Shown: positions 16,663 through 26,085, counted from the stretch's first letter. The stretch: 64,000 bases of DNA from an uncultured Anaeroplasmataceae bacterium (GCA_910584005.1 CAJTXR010000003.1:124001-188000); one strand, 5' to 3'. The notes: generated by a model not told the origin, from the sequence alone. Numbers and translations are program-made.

Positions 16663-18627
16663 TTAAATAGCCTTAATTACAATTAAGGAAAGATCATCTT
16701 TTAAATTGTTTTTTTCTTTTCGTTTAATATATTCAATAATACGATTGCAGGCTTCATCTGCGGATTGATTCGTATTTTGCACTAAAGAGTAAAACTCATT
16801 TGGTTCTATGAAATCGCCGATACCATCAGATAAAAGGAAGATATAATCTCCACTAAATAAATCCAATTCATAAGCAGAATTTACTTCATCTAATTTTAAA
16901 GGGAGTGCTTGATTCTCATAGGTAATCAATTTATTGTTATGTAAGATATAAGTTGTAGAAGATCCCATTTTATATAAATGCATTTTGCGATTTGCTGTAT
17001 CAATATTTAAAAAATCTAGGGTTGCATAACGATCATAATTGCTTTTCAATTCGTAAATATCTTCTAATAACTTGAGAATGGTTTGAATTCTAAAATGATA
17101 ACTAGACAAATTGGAAATCATTTTTAATGCATCAGAAGATTCTGTATAAGCTGAATATCCACTTCCCATTCCATCACTTAAAGCAAAAATATAAGAAGAG
17201 TTGTAATCCTTTTTAATAAAATAATTATCCCCACTCATTAAATTTCCTTCTTTTGCTAAAACCGTATGAGCATAAGTAATTTTGATTTGCGGTTTTTTGA
17301 AGAAATAAATTTTATTTTTATTTATCTTTAACATCAATTCTTCACCAAAAGATTTATACGCACATTTTAATAAAAGGGATTCAATAATTGGTTTTTGCAT
17401 ATCCAATTCAATTGAAAAATAAAGGGAGGTAGATGCCATATTAATATCTAAATTCAAAACGGTATAGGAATACTCTTTTAAAAGGTGAATAAATTTTTGG
17501 AATTCTTTTTTTAAAGATATACTTTGATTATATAAGTAGCTTAGTTCAAATCCCAAGGATTTAATTCCACTATATTCAAAGGAGCGATTTATATGTTCAA
17601 TAGATACATGGCTCAACGCAAAATGAGCATAATAAGGACAATCATATATGTTTTGTTTTAAACCAAGTATTCCTGCCGAAATAAAACTATAACGTTTATT
17701 CATATTCGTTTTGCAGAGGGTATGTTTTGTACAATAATTACAATATTGTGTGCTGATTTTTTCTAGGTGCTGTTGTTTTATTTCTTTTAATTCATTGTTT
17801 TTATTAAATTCAAAATTGATAGTATCTAAATATTTATTGAATTCATCAAACAGAGTATTGATATAATCATTTTCTACATTGATTTTTTGATTTTTAATAT
17901 GGATGAGTAATACAGCAAAACTATAAAGTGCAAAAGGAATCCACAATAAATTTGAATAATCTAAGGTAAAGCAGAGGGAAGGAGGGAAAAAGGAAATGGT
18001 TGTTGGCACAAGAGCATTAGCGATATTGTTTTTCGTAATCCCCAAAAGGAAAGCATAGATTCCCATAAAAATTAGATTATATTTAAAATCTTGAAGTAGA
18101 TAAAGTTGGATAAATAAAAAATAAATGAGAAGAACTTGGTTCGTATTAAAGTAAAGAAGAAACAAGTAACCTAATAGTAAAGTCAAAGTAATTAATTTAG
18201 AATTATAAGGAATTCGAATAATTTTGTCTTCCGTTTTTTGATAGACGTATAATAAATTAATTATACTATATAGTACCAGCAAGAAGAGCATAATTTTTAA
18301 ATAAGCGTGAGAATAACCAAAAAGAATGATGAATACCACAAAAGCCGATAAGGTGCTTAATAAATATACACCTAATGCATAAAAGCGATTCTTTTTTAAA
18401 AAAGGGTATAATAAAAGATGAATTAAACCCACACTGAGTAAAAGAAAAATCGAAGGAAGGGGCAAGTAAAAGCATAAGACTAGAGGAAGAGCGATATAAA
18501 TGATATTTTCTAAAGCGAAAATAGAAATTAAAAATATTCCTCCAAATAATGTAATTTCTTTTGGCAAAAAGAGTAAACACGTTATATAAAAACAGCAATG
18601 GAGCACAAGAAATAAATACTTTTTCAT
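16663..18627 (-). CDS. spoIIE: Stage II sporulation protein E (PP2C phosphatase)
   Basis: SpoIIE sits in the polar septum, dephosphorylates SpoIIAA and thereby releases sigma-F in the forespore. The 654-residue protein has an N-terminal block of about eight to ten membrane helices (1-240). The central region includes a Cys cluster (CNYCTKHTLC) seen in the family. The C-terminal PP2C domain starts near residue 450, with SGDNYFIKK, FALSDGMGSG and a final LLSDGIGDFIE supplying the metal-binding aspartates. It is shorter than Bacillus SpoIIE (about 827 residues), mainly in the middle region. AGGTGAT precedes the ATG by 6 nt. A -10 element with an unusual -35 spacing is described separately. Confidence 0.96.
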   Translation of the reverse strand: MKKYLFLVLHCCFYITCLLFLPKEITLFGGIFLISIFALENIIYIALPLVLCFYLPLPSIFLLLSVGLIHLLLYPFLKKNRFYALGVYLLSTLSAFVVFIILFGYSHAYLKIMLFLLVLYSIINLLYVYQKTEDKIIRIPYNSKLITLTLLLGYLFLLYFNTNQVLLIYFLFIQLYLLQDFKYNLIFMGIYAFLLGITKNNIANALVPTTISFFPPSLCFTLDYSNLLWIPFALYSFAVLLIHIKNQKINVENDYINTLFDEFNKYLDTINFEFNKNNELKEIKQQHLEKISTQYCNYCTKHTLCKTNMNKRYSFISAGILGLKQNIYDCPYYAHFALSHVSIEHINRSFEYSGIKSLGFELSYLYNQSISLKKEFQKFIHLLKEYSYTVLNLDINMASTSLYFSIELDMQKPIIESLLLKCAYKSFGEELMLKINKNKIYFFKKPQIKITYAHTVLAKEGNLMSGDNYFIKKDYNSSYIFALSDGMGSGYSAYTESSDALKMISNLSSYHFRIQTILKLLEDIYELKSNYDRYATLDFLNIDTANRKMHLYKMGSSTTYILHNNKLITYENQALPLKLDEVNSAYELDLFSGDYIFLLSDGIGDFIEPNEFYSLVQNTNQSADEACNRIIEYIKRKEKNNLKDDLSLIVIKAI

Positions 18628-18648
18628 ATTTTCATCACCTAATCTTAT

Positions 18649-18681
18649 ATTATAAAAAGGCGTTTATAAAAATTATGTCTT
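18649..18681 (-). promoter_or_regulatory. Candidate spoIIE promoter with 21-nt spacing
   Basis: On the minus strand a consensus TATAAT (complement of 18649-18654) lies 22 nt before the spoIIE ATG. No good -35 exists at 17 nt. At 21 nt there is AAGACA (complement of 18676-18681), a four-of-six match to TTGACA. Spo0A-activated promoters of spoIIE and spoIIG in Bacillus have this long spacing. I see no perfect 0A box nearby, so this is suggestive only. Confidence 0.35.
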
Positions 18682-18697
18682 TATTTCGTTGTTTAAT

Positions 18698-18726
18698 TTG
18701 ATTTCTTTTGCTGATTTTGATAGAAT
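18698..18726 (+). promoter_or_regulatory. Sigma-A-type promoter of maf
   Basis: TTGATT (18698-18703) and TAGAAT (18721-18726) are separated by exactly 17 nt, 21 nt upstream of the maf ATG. It is divergent from the spoIIE promoter in the same intergenic region. Confidence 0.6.
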
Positions 18727-18746
18727 ATGTATCGGTGATTTATTAC

Positions 18747-19316
18747 ATGAAACAGATTATTTTAAGAAGTGCTTCTCCTAGAAGAAAAGAACTGTTAGAA
18801 CAAGCAGGATATTCCTTTACGATTCTACCTGCAGATATTGATGAAACCATTGATCTAAATTGTTCACCTTTACAAAATGTAAAAAGACTTGGCTTGAGAA
18901 AAGCATTAGAAAACCATAAAGACTATTATGGAAGCATTATAATTGGGTGTGATACAATTGTGGTGCTTAATGGTAAAATATATGGAAAACCATCCTCAGA
19001 AGAAGATGCTTATCAAATGCTTAAAAGTCTTTCTGGAAGGATGCATGAAGTTATGAGTGGTGTTGGAATCATTTATAAGGATCGGCAATACAATTTTGGC
19101 GTTATCTCTAAAGTATTTTTTAAAAATTTAACTGATGAAGAGATTTGGAATTATATACATACAAAAGAATGTTTTGGCAAAGCAGGAAGCTATGCGATTC
19201 AGGGAACAGGTAGAGGATTAATAGATAAATATGAAGGATCTTTATCTAATATTATTGGACTCCCTATGGAAAGAGTTTTGGAGGTTCTAAAAGAAATTTA
19301 TGAAATGGAAGATTAG
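18747..19316 (+). CDS. maf: Maf-like nucleotide pyrophosphatase
   Basis: Maf proteins hydrolyse non-canonical or modified nucleoside triphosphates such as dTTP/UTP derivatives, and have been linked to septum control. The 189-residue chain begins with the family signature LRSASPRRKELLEQAGY. It also holds the conserved CDTIVVLNGKIYGKP, SGRMHEVMSGVG and the closing YAIQGTGRGLIDKYEGSLSNI. The start at 18747 gives the usual N-terminus and has GGTGAT upstream; the frame extends further upstream without support. The gene overlaps dus by 17 nt. Its Asp-Thr in CDTI is the usual catalytic and metal site. Confidence 0.94.
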   Translation: MKQIILRSASPRRKELLEQAGYSFTILPADIDETIDLNCSPLQNVKRLGLRKALENHKDYYGSIIIGCDTIVVLNGKIYGKPSSEEDAYQMLKSLSGRMHEVMSGVGIIYKDRQYNFGVISKVFFKNLTDEEIWNYIHTKECFGKAGSYAIQGTGRGLIDKYEGSLSNIIGLPMERVLEVLKEIYEMED

Positions 19317-20271
19317 AGATGTTGAAATCCCCAATCAATTGGTATTGGCTCCAATGGCTGGCATTACAAATGAAGCATTTCGCAAAATTTGTAAAGAAAT
19401 GGGATGTGGACTACTCGTTGCTGAAATGGTAAGCGACAAAGCGATTGGGTTTCAGAACGAACGAACCTTAAAAATGACTAAAGTAAATCCAGTTGAACAC
19501 CCAATCAGTATGCAAATTTTTGGTGGGGATGTAAAATCCTTAGTTGCGGCCGCTCAGTATATTGATCAATATAGTGATGCGGATATTATAGATATAAACA
19601 TGGGCTGTCCTGTGAATAAGGTTGCTAAAAAAAATCATGCAGGAGCCGCCTTGTTACAAGATCCAAATCTTGTGTATGAGATTGTAAAAAATGTGGTAGA
19701 TCATGTGAAGAAGCCTGTTACAGTCAAAATGAGAATTGGCTGGGATTTTGGACAGATCAATGCGGTTGAAAACGCAAAAATGATTGAAAAAGCAGGAGCT
19801 AGTGCAATTACAGTTCACGGAAGAACAAGAAGTCAGTTCTATAGCGGGAAAGCCGATTTGGATTGGATCAAAAAGGTTAAAGAGGCTGTATCTATTCCAG
19901 TGATTGGAAATGGGGATATTGTCGATATAAATTCAGCAAAAAGAATGCTTGAATATACAGGGGTAGATGCAATCGCAATTGGTAGAGGGGCTCTTGGGAA
20001 TCCGTTTATATTTCGTCAATTGTTGGCTTATTTAGAACAGGGAATTCTCCTTGATCCTCCTTCAAAAGAAGAAATCTATCAAACGATTTTAAAACAATAT
20101 GCCTCTCTTTTAGAGTTAAAAGGAGAAAAAATTGCCTTACTTGAAATGCGAGGACATGTAGCTTGGTATTTAAAAGGGATGCCAGGAAGTGCTAAGATTA
20201 AGGATTTATGTAATAAGCAAAGCGATTTTGAATCTGTAAAACAAATCTTAAAAGCATATTTATTTGCATAA
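19300..20271 (+). CDS. dus: tRNA-dihydrouridine synthase (DusB-like)
   Basis: This flavoenzyme reduces uridines in tRNA to dihydrouridine using FMN and NADPH. The 323-residue protein has a TIM-barrel layout with LAPMAGITNEAFRKICKEMG at the start. The catalytic cysteine is in DINMGCPVNK, and KMRIGWD, TVHGRTRSQFYSG and IGNGDI provide FMN contacts. GRGALGNPFIFRQ precedes the helical RNA-binding domain. Motifs and length suit the DusB branch common in Firmicutes. It begins inside the end of maf, so it is probably co-translated. Confidence 0.95.
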   Translation: MKWKIRDVEIPNQLVLAPMAGITNEAFRKICKEMGCGLLVAEMVSDKAIGFQNERTLKMTKVNPVEHPISMQIFGGDVKSLVAAAQYIDQYSDADIIDINMGCPVNKVAKKNHAGAALLQDPNLVYEIVKNVVDHVKKPVTVKMRIGWDFGQINAVENAKMIEKAGASAITVHGRTRSQFYSGKADLDWIKKVKEAVSIPVIGNGDIVDINSAKRMLEYTGVDAIAIGRGALGNPFIFRQLLAYLEQGILLDPPSKEEIYQTILKQYASLLELKGEKIALLEMRGHVAWYLKGMPGSAKIKDLCNKQSDFESVKQILKAYLFA

Positions 20272-20317
20272 ATTTAAAGAATAAAAACGCTCTCATATTT
20301 TTATGTGATTTTAAATA

Positions 20318-20326
20318 TGCTATAAT
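20318..20326 (+). promoter_or_regulatory. Extended -10 promoter of prs
   Basis: TGCTATAAT (20318-20326) is an extended -10 element 40 nt before the prs ATG. No clear -35 is present at 17 nt, which an extended -10 can tolerate. It lies just after the dus stop codon. Confidence 0.55.
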
Positions 20327-20365
20327 TTGATAAAAGAAAATGAGATAATGGAGGGTAAATTTCTC

Positions 20366-21349
20366 ATGGCAATCTTATTAGGAAAAAAAGTAAAAATTTT
20401 CAGTTTGTCTGCCAATCGACCTTTGGCAGAAGAAATTGCTGAATCCATTGGGGTTCCGCTTTCTAGCTGTGATATTATGCATTTTGCTGATGGAGAAATC
20501 AATGTTCAAATTAATGAAACTGTACGAGGTCATAACGTTTTCATCATTCAGCCAACATCAAAACCAGTAAATGATAATTTAATGGAAGTCTTGATTATGT
20601 GTGATGCATTAAAAAGAGCTTCAGCTAAAACGATTAATTTAGTTATTCCCTATTATGGATATTCTCGTCAAGATCGTAAGAGTAGAAGTCGGCAACCAAT
20701 ATCTGCAAAACTTGTTGCTGATTTATTACAAGTAGCTGGTGTAAACCGTATCATATGTATGGATATTCATGCTGCTCAAATTCAAGGGTTTTTTAACATT
20801 CCTGTCGATAACTTTATCGGGTTACCAATTTTAGTTAATTATTTATTGGATAAAAATTTAAGTGATGTTGTTGTTGTATCTCCAGATCATGGAGGGACAA
20901 CAAGAGCTCGTGAATTTGCTAAAGTTTTAGATACTACAATTGCGATTATAGATAAAAGACGTCCAGAACCAAATAAGGCAGAAGTCATGAATATCATTGG
21001 TACAGTAGAAGGAAAAACTTGTATATTGGTTGATGATATGGTGGATACAGCTGGAACATTAACTGCTGGAGCTGCTGCATTAATGGCTGCGGGAGCCAAA
21101 GAGGTATATGCGGCTTGTACACATGGTGTTCTATCTGGGTCAGCGATAGAAAGAATAGAAAATTCTTGTTTAAAAGAGATGATTATTACGAATACGATTC
21201 ATTTAGATGAAAGTAAGAAGATTGACAAAATAAAGATTTTATCTGTGGGAACATTATTAGGTCATGGTATTTTACGTATTTTATCTGATGAGCCTTTATC
21301 TGGTTTATTTACTTATTCTTATGATAAATCAAAAAGAGAATTGTTATAA
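20366..21349 (+). CDS. prs: Ribose-phosphate pyrophosphokinase
   Basis: Prs makes PRPP from ribose-5-phosphate and ATP, feeding nucleotide, histidine and tryptophan synthesis. The 327-residue sequence shows the N-terminal KIFSLSANRPLAEEIAESIG and the HFADGEINVQI and YYGYSRQDRK ATP-binding segments. VVVSPDHGGTTRARE and the PRPP-binding loop CILVDDMVDTAGTLTAGA follow. GGAGGG at 20350-20355 sets the start at 20366; an earlier in-frame start at 20327 lies almost on the -10 box and is rejected. The stop shares a base with the pth start (TAATG). Confidence 0.97.
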   Translation: MAILLGKKVKIFSLSANRPLAEEIAESIGVPLSSCDIMHFADGEINVQINETVRGHNVFIIQPTSKPVNDNLMEVLIMCDALKRASAKTINLVIPYYGYSRQDRKSRSRQPISAKLVADLLQVAGVNRIICMDIHAAQIQGFFNIPVDNFIGLPILVNYLLDKNLSDVVVVSPDHGGTTRAREFAKVLDTTIAIIDKRRPEPNKAEVMNIIGTVEGKTCILVDDMVDTAGTLTAGAAALMAAGAKEVYAACTHGVLSGSAIERIENSCLKEMIITNTIHLDESKKIDKIKILSVGTLLGHGILRILSDEPLSGLFTYSYDKSKRELL

Positions 21350-21915
21350 TGAAACTTATTGTCGGTTTAGGAAATCCTGGAAAGGATTATGAAAGAACAC
21401 GTCATAATATTGGTTTTATGGCTTTAGACCATTTTGCTCAGAAACATCAAGTATCGTTTGCTATAGAAGCAAAATTTAAAGGTATGATTGCCAGTATTAC
21501 TTTAAATGGGAATAAAGCTTTACTTTTAAAGCCACTCACTTATATGAATTTATCTGGAGAAAGCGTAAAAGCAGTAATGAGCTTTTATAAAATCAATATT
21601 GATGATTTACTTGTTATCTCAGATGATATAGATAGTAAGATTGCTCGTGTGCGTTTACGGGCAAATGGGAGTGCTGGTGGTCATAATGGTCATAAAAATA
21701 TTATGATGCATTTGAAAACAGAAGAATACAAGCGTTTAAAGATTGGAATTGATCGCAATTCTGCTATACCAGTTGTGGACTGGGTTTTACAGAAATTTAC
21801 TTCTGAGGAATGGGCTGCGATTCAAAATTCTTTTGAGAAGAGCACGGCGGCTATAGAAGATTTTATTGAAGAAGTTCCGTTTAATAAAATTGCTTCTTTA
21901 TACTCATCAAAATAA
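21349..21915 (+). CDS. pth: Peptidyl-tRNA hydrolase
   Basis: Pth releases tRNA from prematurely dropped peptidyl-tRNAs. The 188-residue enzyme starts with the signature IVGLGNPGKDYERTRHNIGF, which includes the catalytic histidine. It continues with KPLTYMNLSGESVKA and the catalytic-base region ISDDID. The GSAGGHNGHKNI segment contacts the tRNA acceptor stem. It is translationally coupled to prs (TAATG overlap). The same prs-pth pair occurs in Bacillus. Confidence 0.97.
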   Translation: MKLIVGLGNPGKDYERTRHNIGFMALDHFAQKHQVSFAIEAKFKGMIASITLNGNKALLLKPLTYMNLSGESVKAVMSFYKINIDDLLVISDDIDSKIARVRLRANGSAGGHNGHKNIMMHLKTEEYKRLKIGIDRNSAIPVVDWVLQKFTSEEWAAIQNSFEKSTAAIEDFIEEVPFNKIASLYSSK

Positions 21916-21919
21916 AATT

Positions 21920-21962
21920 AAGCCTGTAAAAGTTGTGAAAAAAATTTTACAGGCTTTTCTTT
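21920..21962 (+). terminator. Intrinsic terminator of prs-pth
   Basis: The 12-bp stem AAGCCTGTAAAA (21920-21931) pairs with TTTTACAGGCTT (21945-21956) and runs into TTTCTTTT. It begins 5 nt after the pth stop. Confidence 0.85.
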
Positions 21963-22037
21963 TTACAAAAAAGATTATTCTTTTACATGAAAATAAGGTA
22001 TAATTAAATATACAATTTTAAAAAAGGGGGCAGTTTT

Positions 22038-23081
22038 ATGTTGGCATCCACACTAACTGGATTACAATATTTTTTAAATGCTTTATTTTTGGTAGCAGGG
22101 ATTGTTTTTTTAGTTAAGGGGGCTGATTACTTTGTTGATTCAGCTTCTGTTATTGCAAAAAGAATGAAAATACCACCAATTATTATTGGACTTACAATTG
22201 TGTCTTTCGGTACATCCGCACCAGAATTGGCTGTTGGCATTGCTGCTAGCATTAAAGGAGAGGCAGGGCTTTCTTTAGGAAATGTTGTTGGGTCTAATAT
22301 TGCGAATTTGACTTTAGTGCTTGGTATTTCCGTTTTAATTCATCCGATTGTGGTAAAAAAAGGGTTATGTAAAAAAGAAATTCCTTTTTTAATTATCGCA
22401 ACAATCTTATTGCTAATCTTTTCTTTAGATAATTTATTTTCTGGTTTTTCTGGAATTCAAAATATAATTTCTCGTGGCGAAGCAATTGTATTTATTTTTG
22501 GAATTGTCCTTTTCTGTATTATGTCAATTAAAGGAGCAGAGCAGGAAACAATAACGCTAGAAAAAGAAGAGGTAGAAGAATTTGCTCCTTTATGGAAAAC
22601 ATTGCTAATTTTAGGAATTGGACTTGTTGGGATTATTGCAGGAGCGGAGTTTGTAACTACTCCAGCATCTAAAATTGCAACCTCTATTGGAGTGTCTGCA
22701 GGAATAGATGAGGCCTTGATGTTAAATGTTGTTGGTTTGACTGTGGTTGCGGTTGGTACCTCTTTACCAGAATTGGTTACTTCAGCGATTGCAGCGAAAC
22801 ATAAACAAAATGAAATTGCGATTGGAAATGTTATTGGGTCTAATATTTTTAATATATTATTTATTTGTGGTATTACAGGAATTATACGTCCTCTTGGGAT
22901 AACTGCAGATATCCTTACAGATATGGTTATTTCTTTACTCTTTACTATTCTCGTTTTGGGATTTGCTAGAAGAGGGTTACTGAAAAAATGGTATGGGGCA
23001 ATTCTACTTAGTGGATATGGAATATACATTTTATATATCATACTACGTTTGTTTTACCCTAGTGCTGTACTCCCTTTGTAA
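22038..23081 (+). CDS. CaCA-family sodium/calcium antiporter (YrbG-like)
   Basis: This 347-residue integral membrane protein has about ten helices in two inverted halves. Each half has an alpha repeat: GTSAPELAVG with GNVVGSNIANL in the first, and GTSLPELVTS with GNVIGSNIFNIL in the second. The Pro-Glu and Asn/Ser residues line the ion site. The family exchanges cations such as Ca2+ for Na+ or H+; the ion used here cannot be read from sequence. AAGGGGG precedes the ATG, and a TATAAT at 21999-22004 is the likely -10. A gene for a PHP phosphoesterase follows after 20 nt, so it may head the operon through 27585. Confidence 0.92.
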   Translation: MLASTLTGLQYFLNALFLVAGIVFLVKGADYFVDSASVIAKRMKIPPIIIGLTIVSFGTSAPELAVGIAASIKGEAGLSLGNVVGSNIANLTLVLGISVLIHPIVVKKGLCKKEIPFLIIATILLLIFSLDNLFSGFSGIQNIISRGEAIVFIFGIVLFCIMSIKGAEQETITLEKEEVEEFAPLWKTLLILGIGLVGIIAGAEFVTTPASKIATSIGVSAGIDEALMLNVVGLTVVAVGTSLPELVTSAIAAKHKQNEIAIGNVIGSNIFNILFICGITGIIRPLGITADILTDMVISLLFTILVLGFARRGLLKKWYGAILLSGYGIYILYIILRLFYPSAVLPL

Positions 23082-23101
23082 AAAGTGGTGGAGGTGTTTT
23101 T

Positions 23102-23932
23102 ATGATTGTAGCGAATTATCATAGTCATTTACTTTATTGTAATCATGCAACAGGACATGCTAAAGATTATATAGAGGTTGCAATAGAAGCAGGGTTAAAA
23201 GAAATAGGAATAACCGATCATGCCCCTGTGTTTGAATTTACAATGAGCAAAGAAGAATATCATAAGGTTTGTTATCATAAACCTATGACACTAGATCAGA
23301 TGTATGAACAATATTTACCTGAATTAAAAAATGCCAAAAAAACGTATCAAAATCAAATTAAAGTGCTTTCTGGATTTGAAACGGAATATAGTTTGTCTAC
23401 TGCATTTTTTATTCCCGTATTAAAAAGAAATGTGGATTATTTAAACTTGGGTGTTCATTATTTTGAATATCAGAATCGAATTTTAGATACTTATCATGAA
23501 GTGGATTATCAAACAATTTATGGGTACTTAGATGCATGCATAAATGGAATGAAGACACAGTTTTTTACGACGTTAGTTCATCCAGATTTATTTATGTTTG
23601 CTTATAAAGATGAAAATGGAAATCGCACATTTGATCAGCACTGTCAATATGTAACTCGAAAAATTATTGAATGTGCAATTAAAAATCATGTGTATTTAGA
23701 AATAAATGCGAATGGAATTAAAAATTCAAAACGGTTTTCTAAGGATGGAACATGGCTATATCCATGTAGAGAATTTTGGGAAATAGTAAAAGATTATCCT
23801 GAAGTTAAAGTTATTATTGGGGCGGATGCTCACATTCCAGAAGATTTGGCAGGAGAAAATGTAAAGAAGGTAGAAGTCTTTGCCAAAGAAATTGGAATAA
23901 GAATTGAACCCTTTATGGAGGTAAAAGAATGA
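23102..23932 (+). CDS. PHP-domain phosphoesterase 1 (histidinol-phosphatase-like)
   Basis: This 276-residue soluble enzyme belongs to the PHP metal-dependent phosphoesterases. The metal ligands appear in order: HSH near the start, ITDHAP, the Glu of GFETEY, VHYFE, VHPDLF and GADAH near the end. This is the HisK/HisJ (histidinol-phosphatase) layout, but no other histidine gene is nearby, so the natural substrate may differ. A close paralogue lies at 25259. GGAGGTG precedes the ATG. The stop overlaps the next start (ATGA). Cytoplasmic, with a di- or tri-metal site expected. Confidence 0.9.
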   Translation: MIVANYHSHLLYCNHATGHAKDYIEVAIEAGLKEIGITDHAPVFEFTMSKEEYHKVCYHKPMTLDQMYEQYLPELKNAKKTYQNQIKVLSGFETEYSLSTAFFIPVLKRNVDYLNLGVHYFEYQNRILDTYHEVDYQTIYGYLDACINGMKTQFFTTLVHPDLFMFAYKDENGNRTFDQHCQYVTRKIIECAIKNHVYLEINANGIKNSKRFSKDGTWLYPCREFWEIVKDYPEVKVIIGADAHIPEDLAGENVKKVEVFAKEIGIRIEPFMEVKE

Positions 23933-25254
23933 CAGCATATCAAATTAAACCGAATTGGGAATATTGGTATTTTGAGAATCAAGAGGAATTTTATGCTACT
24001 TTAGAGGATAAATTAAATCAAGGATATGAAATCATAGATTCATTTCATTTGTGTGTTGAAATCAAAAAAGAGAATCATAAAATTATATTTTCTTTTATTG
24101 CTCAAGAATGTATTGATGAAAAAATAAAAGAAAGAATTCAACAATTAGATAAATCTTATCCCTTAGTTTATCCAAGTTATGAAACTTGTATATTAAATAC
24201 AATTTCTTCGATTCGTAAATATTATCATCGTCCCATACATTATGAAACAGATCCTAAAATGGATGAAATATTGCAAGAGAAACAATATCATAATATCATT
24301 ATTCTTTTATTGGATGGTTTAGGGGAAAACATTTTAGATAAGCATTGCAAAGATAAAGCATTTTTAAAAAAATATCATGCATTTACGAATACCGCCATTT
24401 ATCCTTCAACTACCGCTGCTTCAACTACCGCAACCAAAAACGGACTTGCTCCAATTTGCACGGGCTGGTTAGGTTGGGAAAATTATTTTAAAGAGATAGA
24501 TCGTAATATTATTTTATTTAATGGGAAAACATATGTTACAGAAGAACCTACAGGCTTTGATGTATTTAAAGCACTACCTTATTCTTTCTTTTATGAGGAT
24601 CTAAATGTAAGTGGTGCATGTATTGAACCTGATTTTACAAAAGAGGATCGAGATATTAAAGAGATTCTAAAAAGAAGTTTGAAAAATTTAAAAAAGAATA
24701 CAGATAATATTCAATATGTCTATTATACAAACCCAGATAGTTTATTACACGAGTTTGGGACAAGAGATGTTAGAATAACGAAATGTTTAGAAGAAATCAA
24801 TGAGGCTCTTGAGGAATATGTTTCCCAATTACCAAAGGATACTTTACTTATCATATCTGCAGATCATGGGCATACAGATTGTAAGCCAATAGATTTTTAT
24901 GCTTGTAAATCCATTTGGAAAATGCTTAAACGTAGACCTTCTAATGATTCAAGGTGCTTGACATTCTGTGTATTAGATGAATACAAAGATAAATTTATGA
25001 ACCTTTTCCAAGCCTTATTTGGATATGCATATGATATATATCCTACAGAGGAACTAATCGATAAAGAATTTTTTGGTAAGAAGACAGATCTTCCTTCTCC
25101 TTATGCAAAAGAATTTTTAGGTGATTTTATTGCGGTAGCTAAAAATGAATATTATTTTAATTATAAATCCAAAGATAATATAATTTTTAAAAGTCATCAT
25201 GCAGGAATTACAGCAGATGAAATGCTTGTTCCTGTAATTTTATATAGGAAGTAA
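23929..25254 (+). CDS. Alkaline-phosphatase-superfamily phosphodiesterase
   Basis: This 441-residue protein is related to type I phosphodiesterase/nucleotide pyrophosphatases. The metal-binding and catalytic set is complete: LLLDGLG (Asp129), STTAAST with the nucleophilic Thr around 161-162, NPDSLLHEFG, ISADHGHTD and a final HHAGITADEM. The first 100 residues form an extra domain I do not recognise. There is no signal peptide or membrane anchor, so it acts in the cytoplasm. It starts inside the stop of the first PHP gene and is followed after 4 nt by the second PHP gene. The tight linkage suggests the three hydrolases act on one class of phosphorylated compound, which is inference. Confidence 0.88.
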   Translation: MTAYQIKPNWEYWYFENQEEFYATLEDKLNQGYEIIDSFHLCVEIKKENHKIIFSFIAQECIDEKIKERIQQLDKSYPLVYPSYETCILNTISSIRKYYHRPIHYETDPKMDEILQEKQYHNIIILLLDGLGENILDKHCKDKAFLKKYHAFTNTAIYPSTTAASTTATKNGLAPICTGWLGWENYFKEIDRNIILFNGKTYVTEEPTGFDVFKALPYSFFYEDLNVSGACIEPDFTKEDRDIKEILKRSLKNLKKNTDNIQYVYYTNPDSLLHEFGTRDVRITKCLEEINEALEEYVSQLPKDTLLIISADHGHTDCKPIDFYACKSIWKMLKRRPSNDSRCLTFCVLDEYKDKFMNLFQALFGYAYDIYPTEELIDKEFFGKKTDLPSPYAKEFLGDFIAVAKNEYYFNYKSKDNIIFKSHHAGITADEMLVPVILYRK

Positions 25255-25258
25255 AACT

Positions 25259-26074
25259 ATGGTAAAAACGAATTATCATACGCATTTATGTTACTGTAAT
25301 CATGCTGGAGGTCATGCAAAAGACTATGTAGAGGAAGCCATAGCTGCAGGCTTTACGGAAATTGGTATAACGGATCACGCTCCAATGCTTGAACTTGTAT
25401 TTGGCACGGATGGGTATGCGAAACCAATGTTATTAGATCAAATGTATCAATGCTATTTGCCAGAACTAAAAGAGGCTAAAGAAAAATATCAGAATCAAAT
25501 CAAAGTGTTATCTGGATTTGAAACGGAATATTTATCTGCCAATGCTTTTTTTATTCCAGTATTAAGAAGAACAGTAGACTATTTAAATTTGGGAGAACAT
25601 TTTTTTGATTATAAGGGGAAAATATTATCTACTTATGCTCATGTAAATTATGAAACGATTTATGGGTATTTAGAAACTTGCAGTAAAGGAATGAAAACAA
25701 AACTATTTAATGTTTTTGTACATCCAGATTTATTTATGGTTTCTTATACCAATGAGGTAGGAAAAAAGGTTTTTGATGCTCATTGTAGATATGTAGCTCA
25801 AAAGTTAATTGAGTGTGCAATTGAAAATGATATCTATTTAGAACTCAATGCCAATGGGATAAATAATTCAAATCGTTTAGCTAAAGGAAAGGCCTGGCTT
25901 TATCCAAATGAAGAATTTTGGAAGATTGTAAAGCAATATGATAAAGTAAAGATTCTTATCGGGTCAGATGCTCATTCTGTAGATGCATTAACTTGTCCTT
26001 ATGTCGAAGAAGCTGAGCAGTTTGCAAAGCGATTGGGATTGACCATTTGTCCCGTAATGGAGATTCATCATTAG
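25259..26074 (+). CDS. PHP-domain phosphoesterase 2 (paralogue of the gene at 23102)
   Basis: This 271-residue PHP phosphoesterase clearly duplicates the gene at 23102: both share the YCNHA-GHAKDY-E-AI start, QIKVLSGFETEY and VHPDLFM blocks. Its ligand set is intact (HTH, DHAP, Glu in FETEY, GEHFFDY, VHPDLF, GSDAH). It differs in the substrate-facing segment after DHAP, where it lacks a stretch present in the first copy. The duplicates flank the alkaline-phosphatase-like gene and have not decayed, so both are probably under selection. Whether they differ in substrate is unknown. AGGAAG just upstream overlaps the previous stop. Confidence 0.9.
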   Translation: MVKTNYHTHLCYCNHAGGHAKDYVEEAIAAGFTEIGITDHAPMLELVFGTDGYAKPMLLDQMYQCYLPELKEAKEKYQNQIKVLSGFETEYLSANAFFIPVLRRTVDYLNLGEHFFDYKGKILSTYAHVNYETIYGYLETCSKGMKTKLFNVFVHPDLFMVSYTNEVGKKVFDAHCRYVAQKLIECAIENDIYLELNANGINNSNRLAKGKAWLYPNEEFWKIVKQYDKVKILIGSDAHSVDALTCPYVEEAEQFAKRLGLTICPVMEIHH

Positions 26075-26085
26075 GAAGTGAAATT

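Noticed and set aside
22457..23041. Minus-strand open frame of 194 residues inside the antiporter gene
   Set aside because: The plus-strand protein has both alpha repeats of the CaCA family, and the antisense frame has no start signal or recognisable motif.
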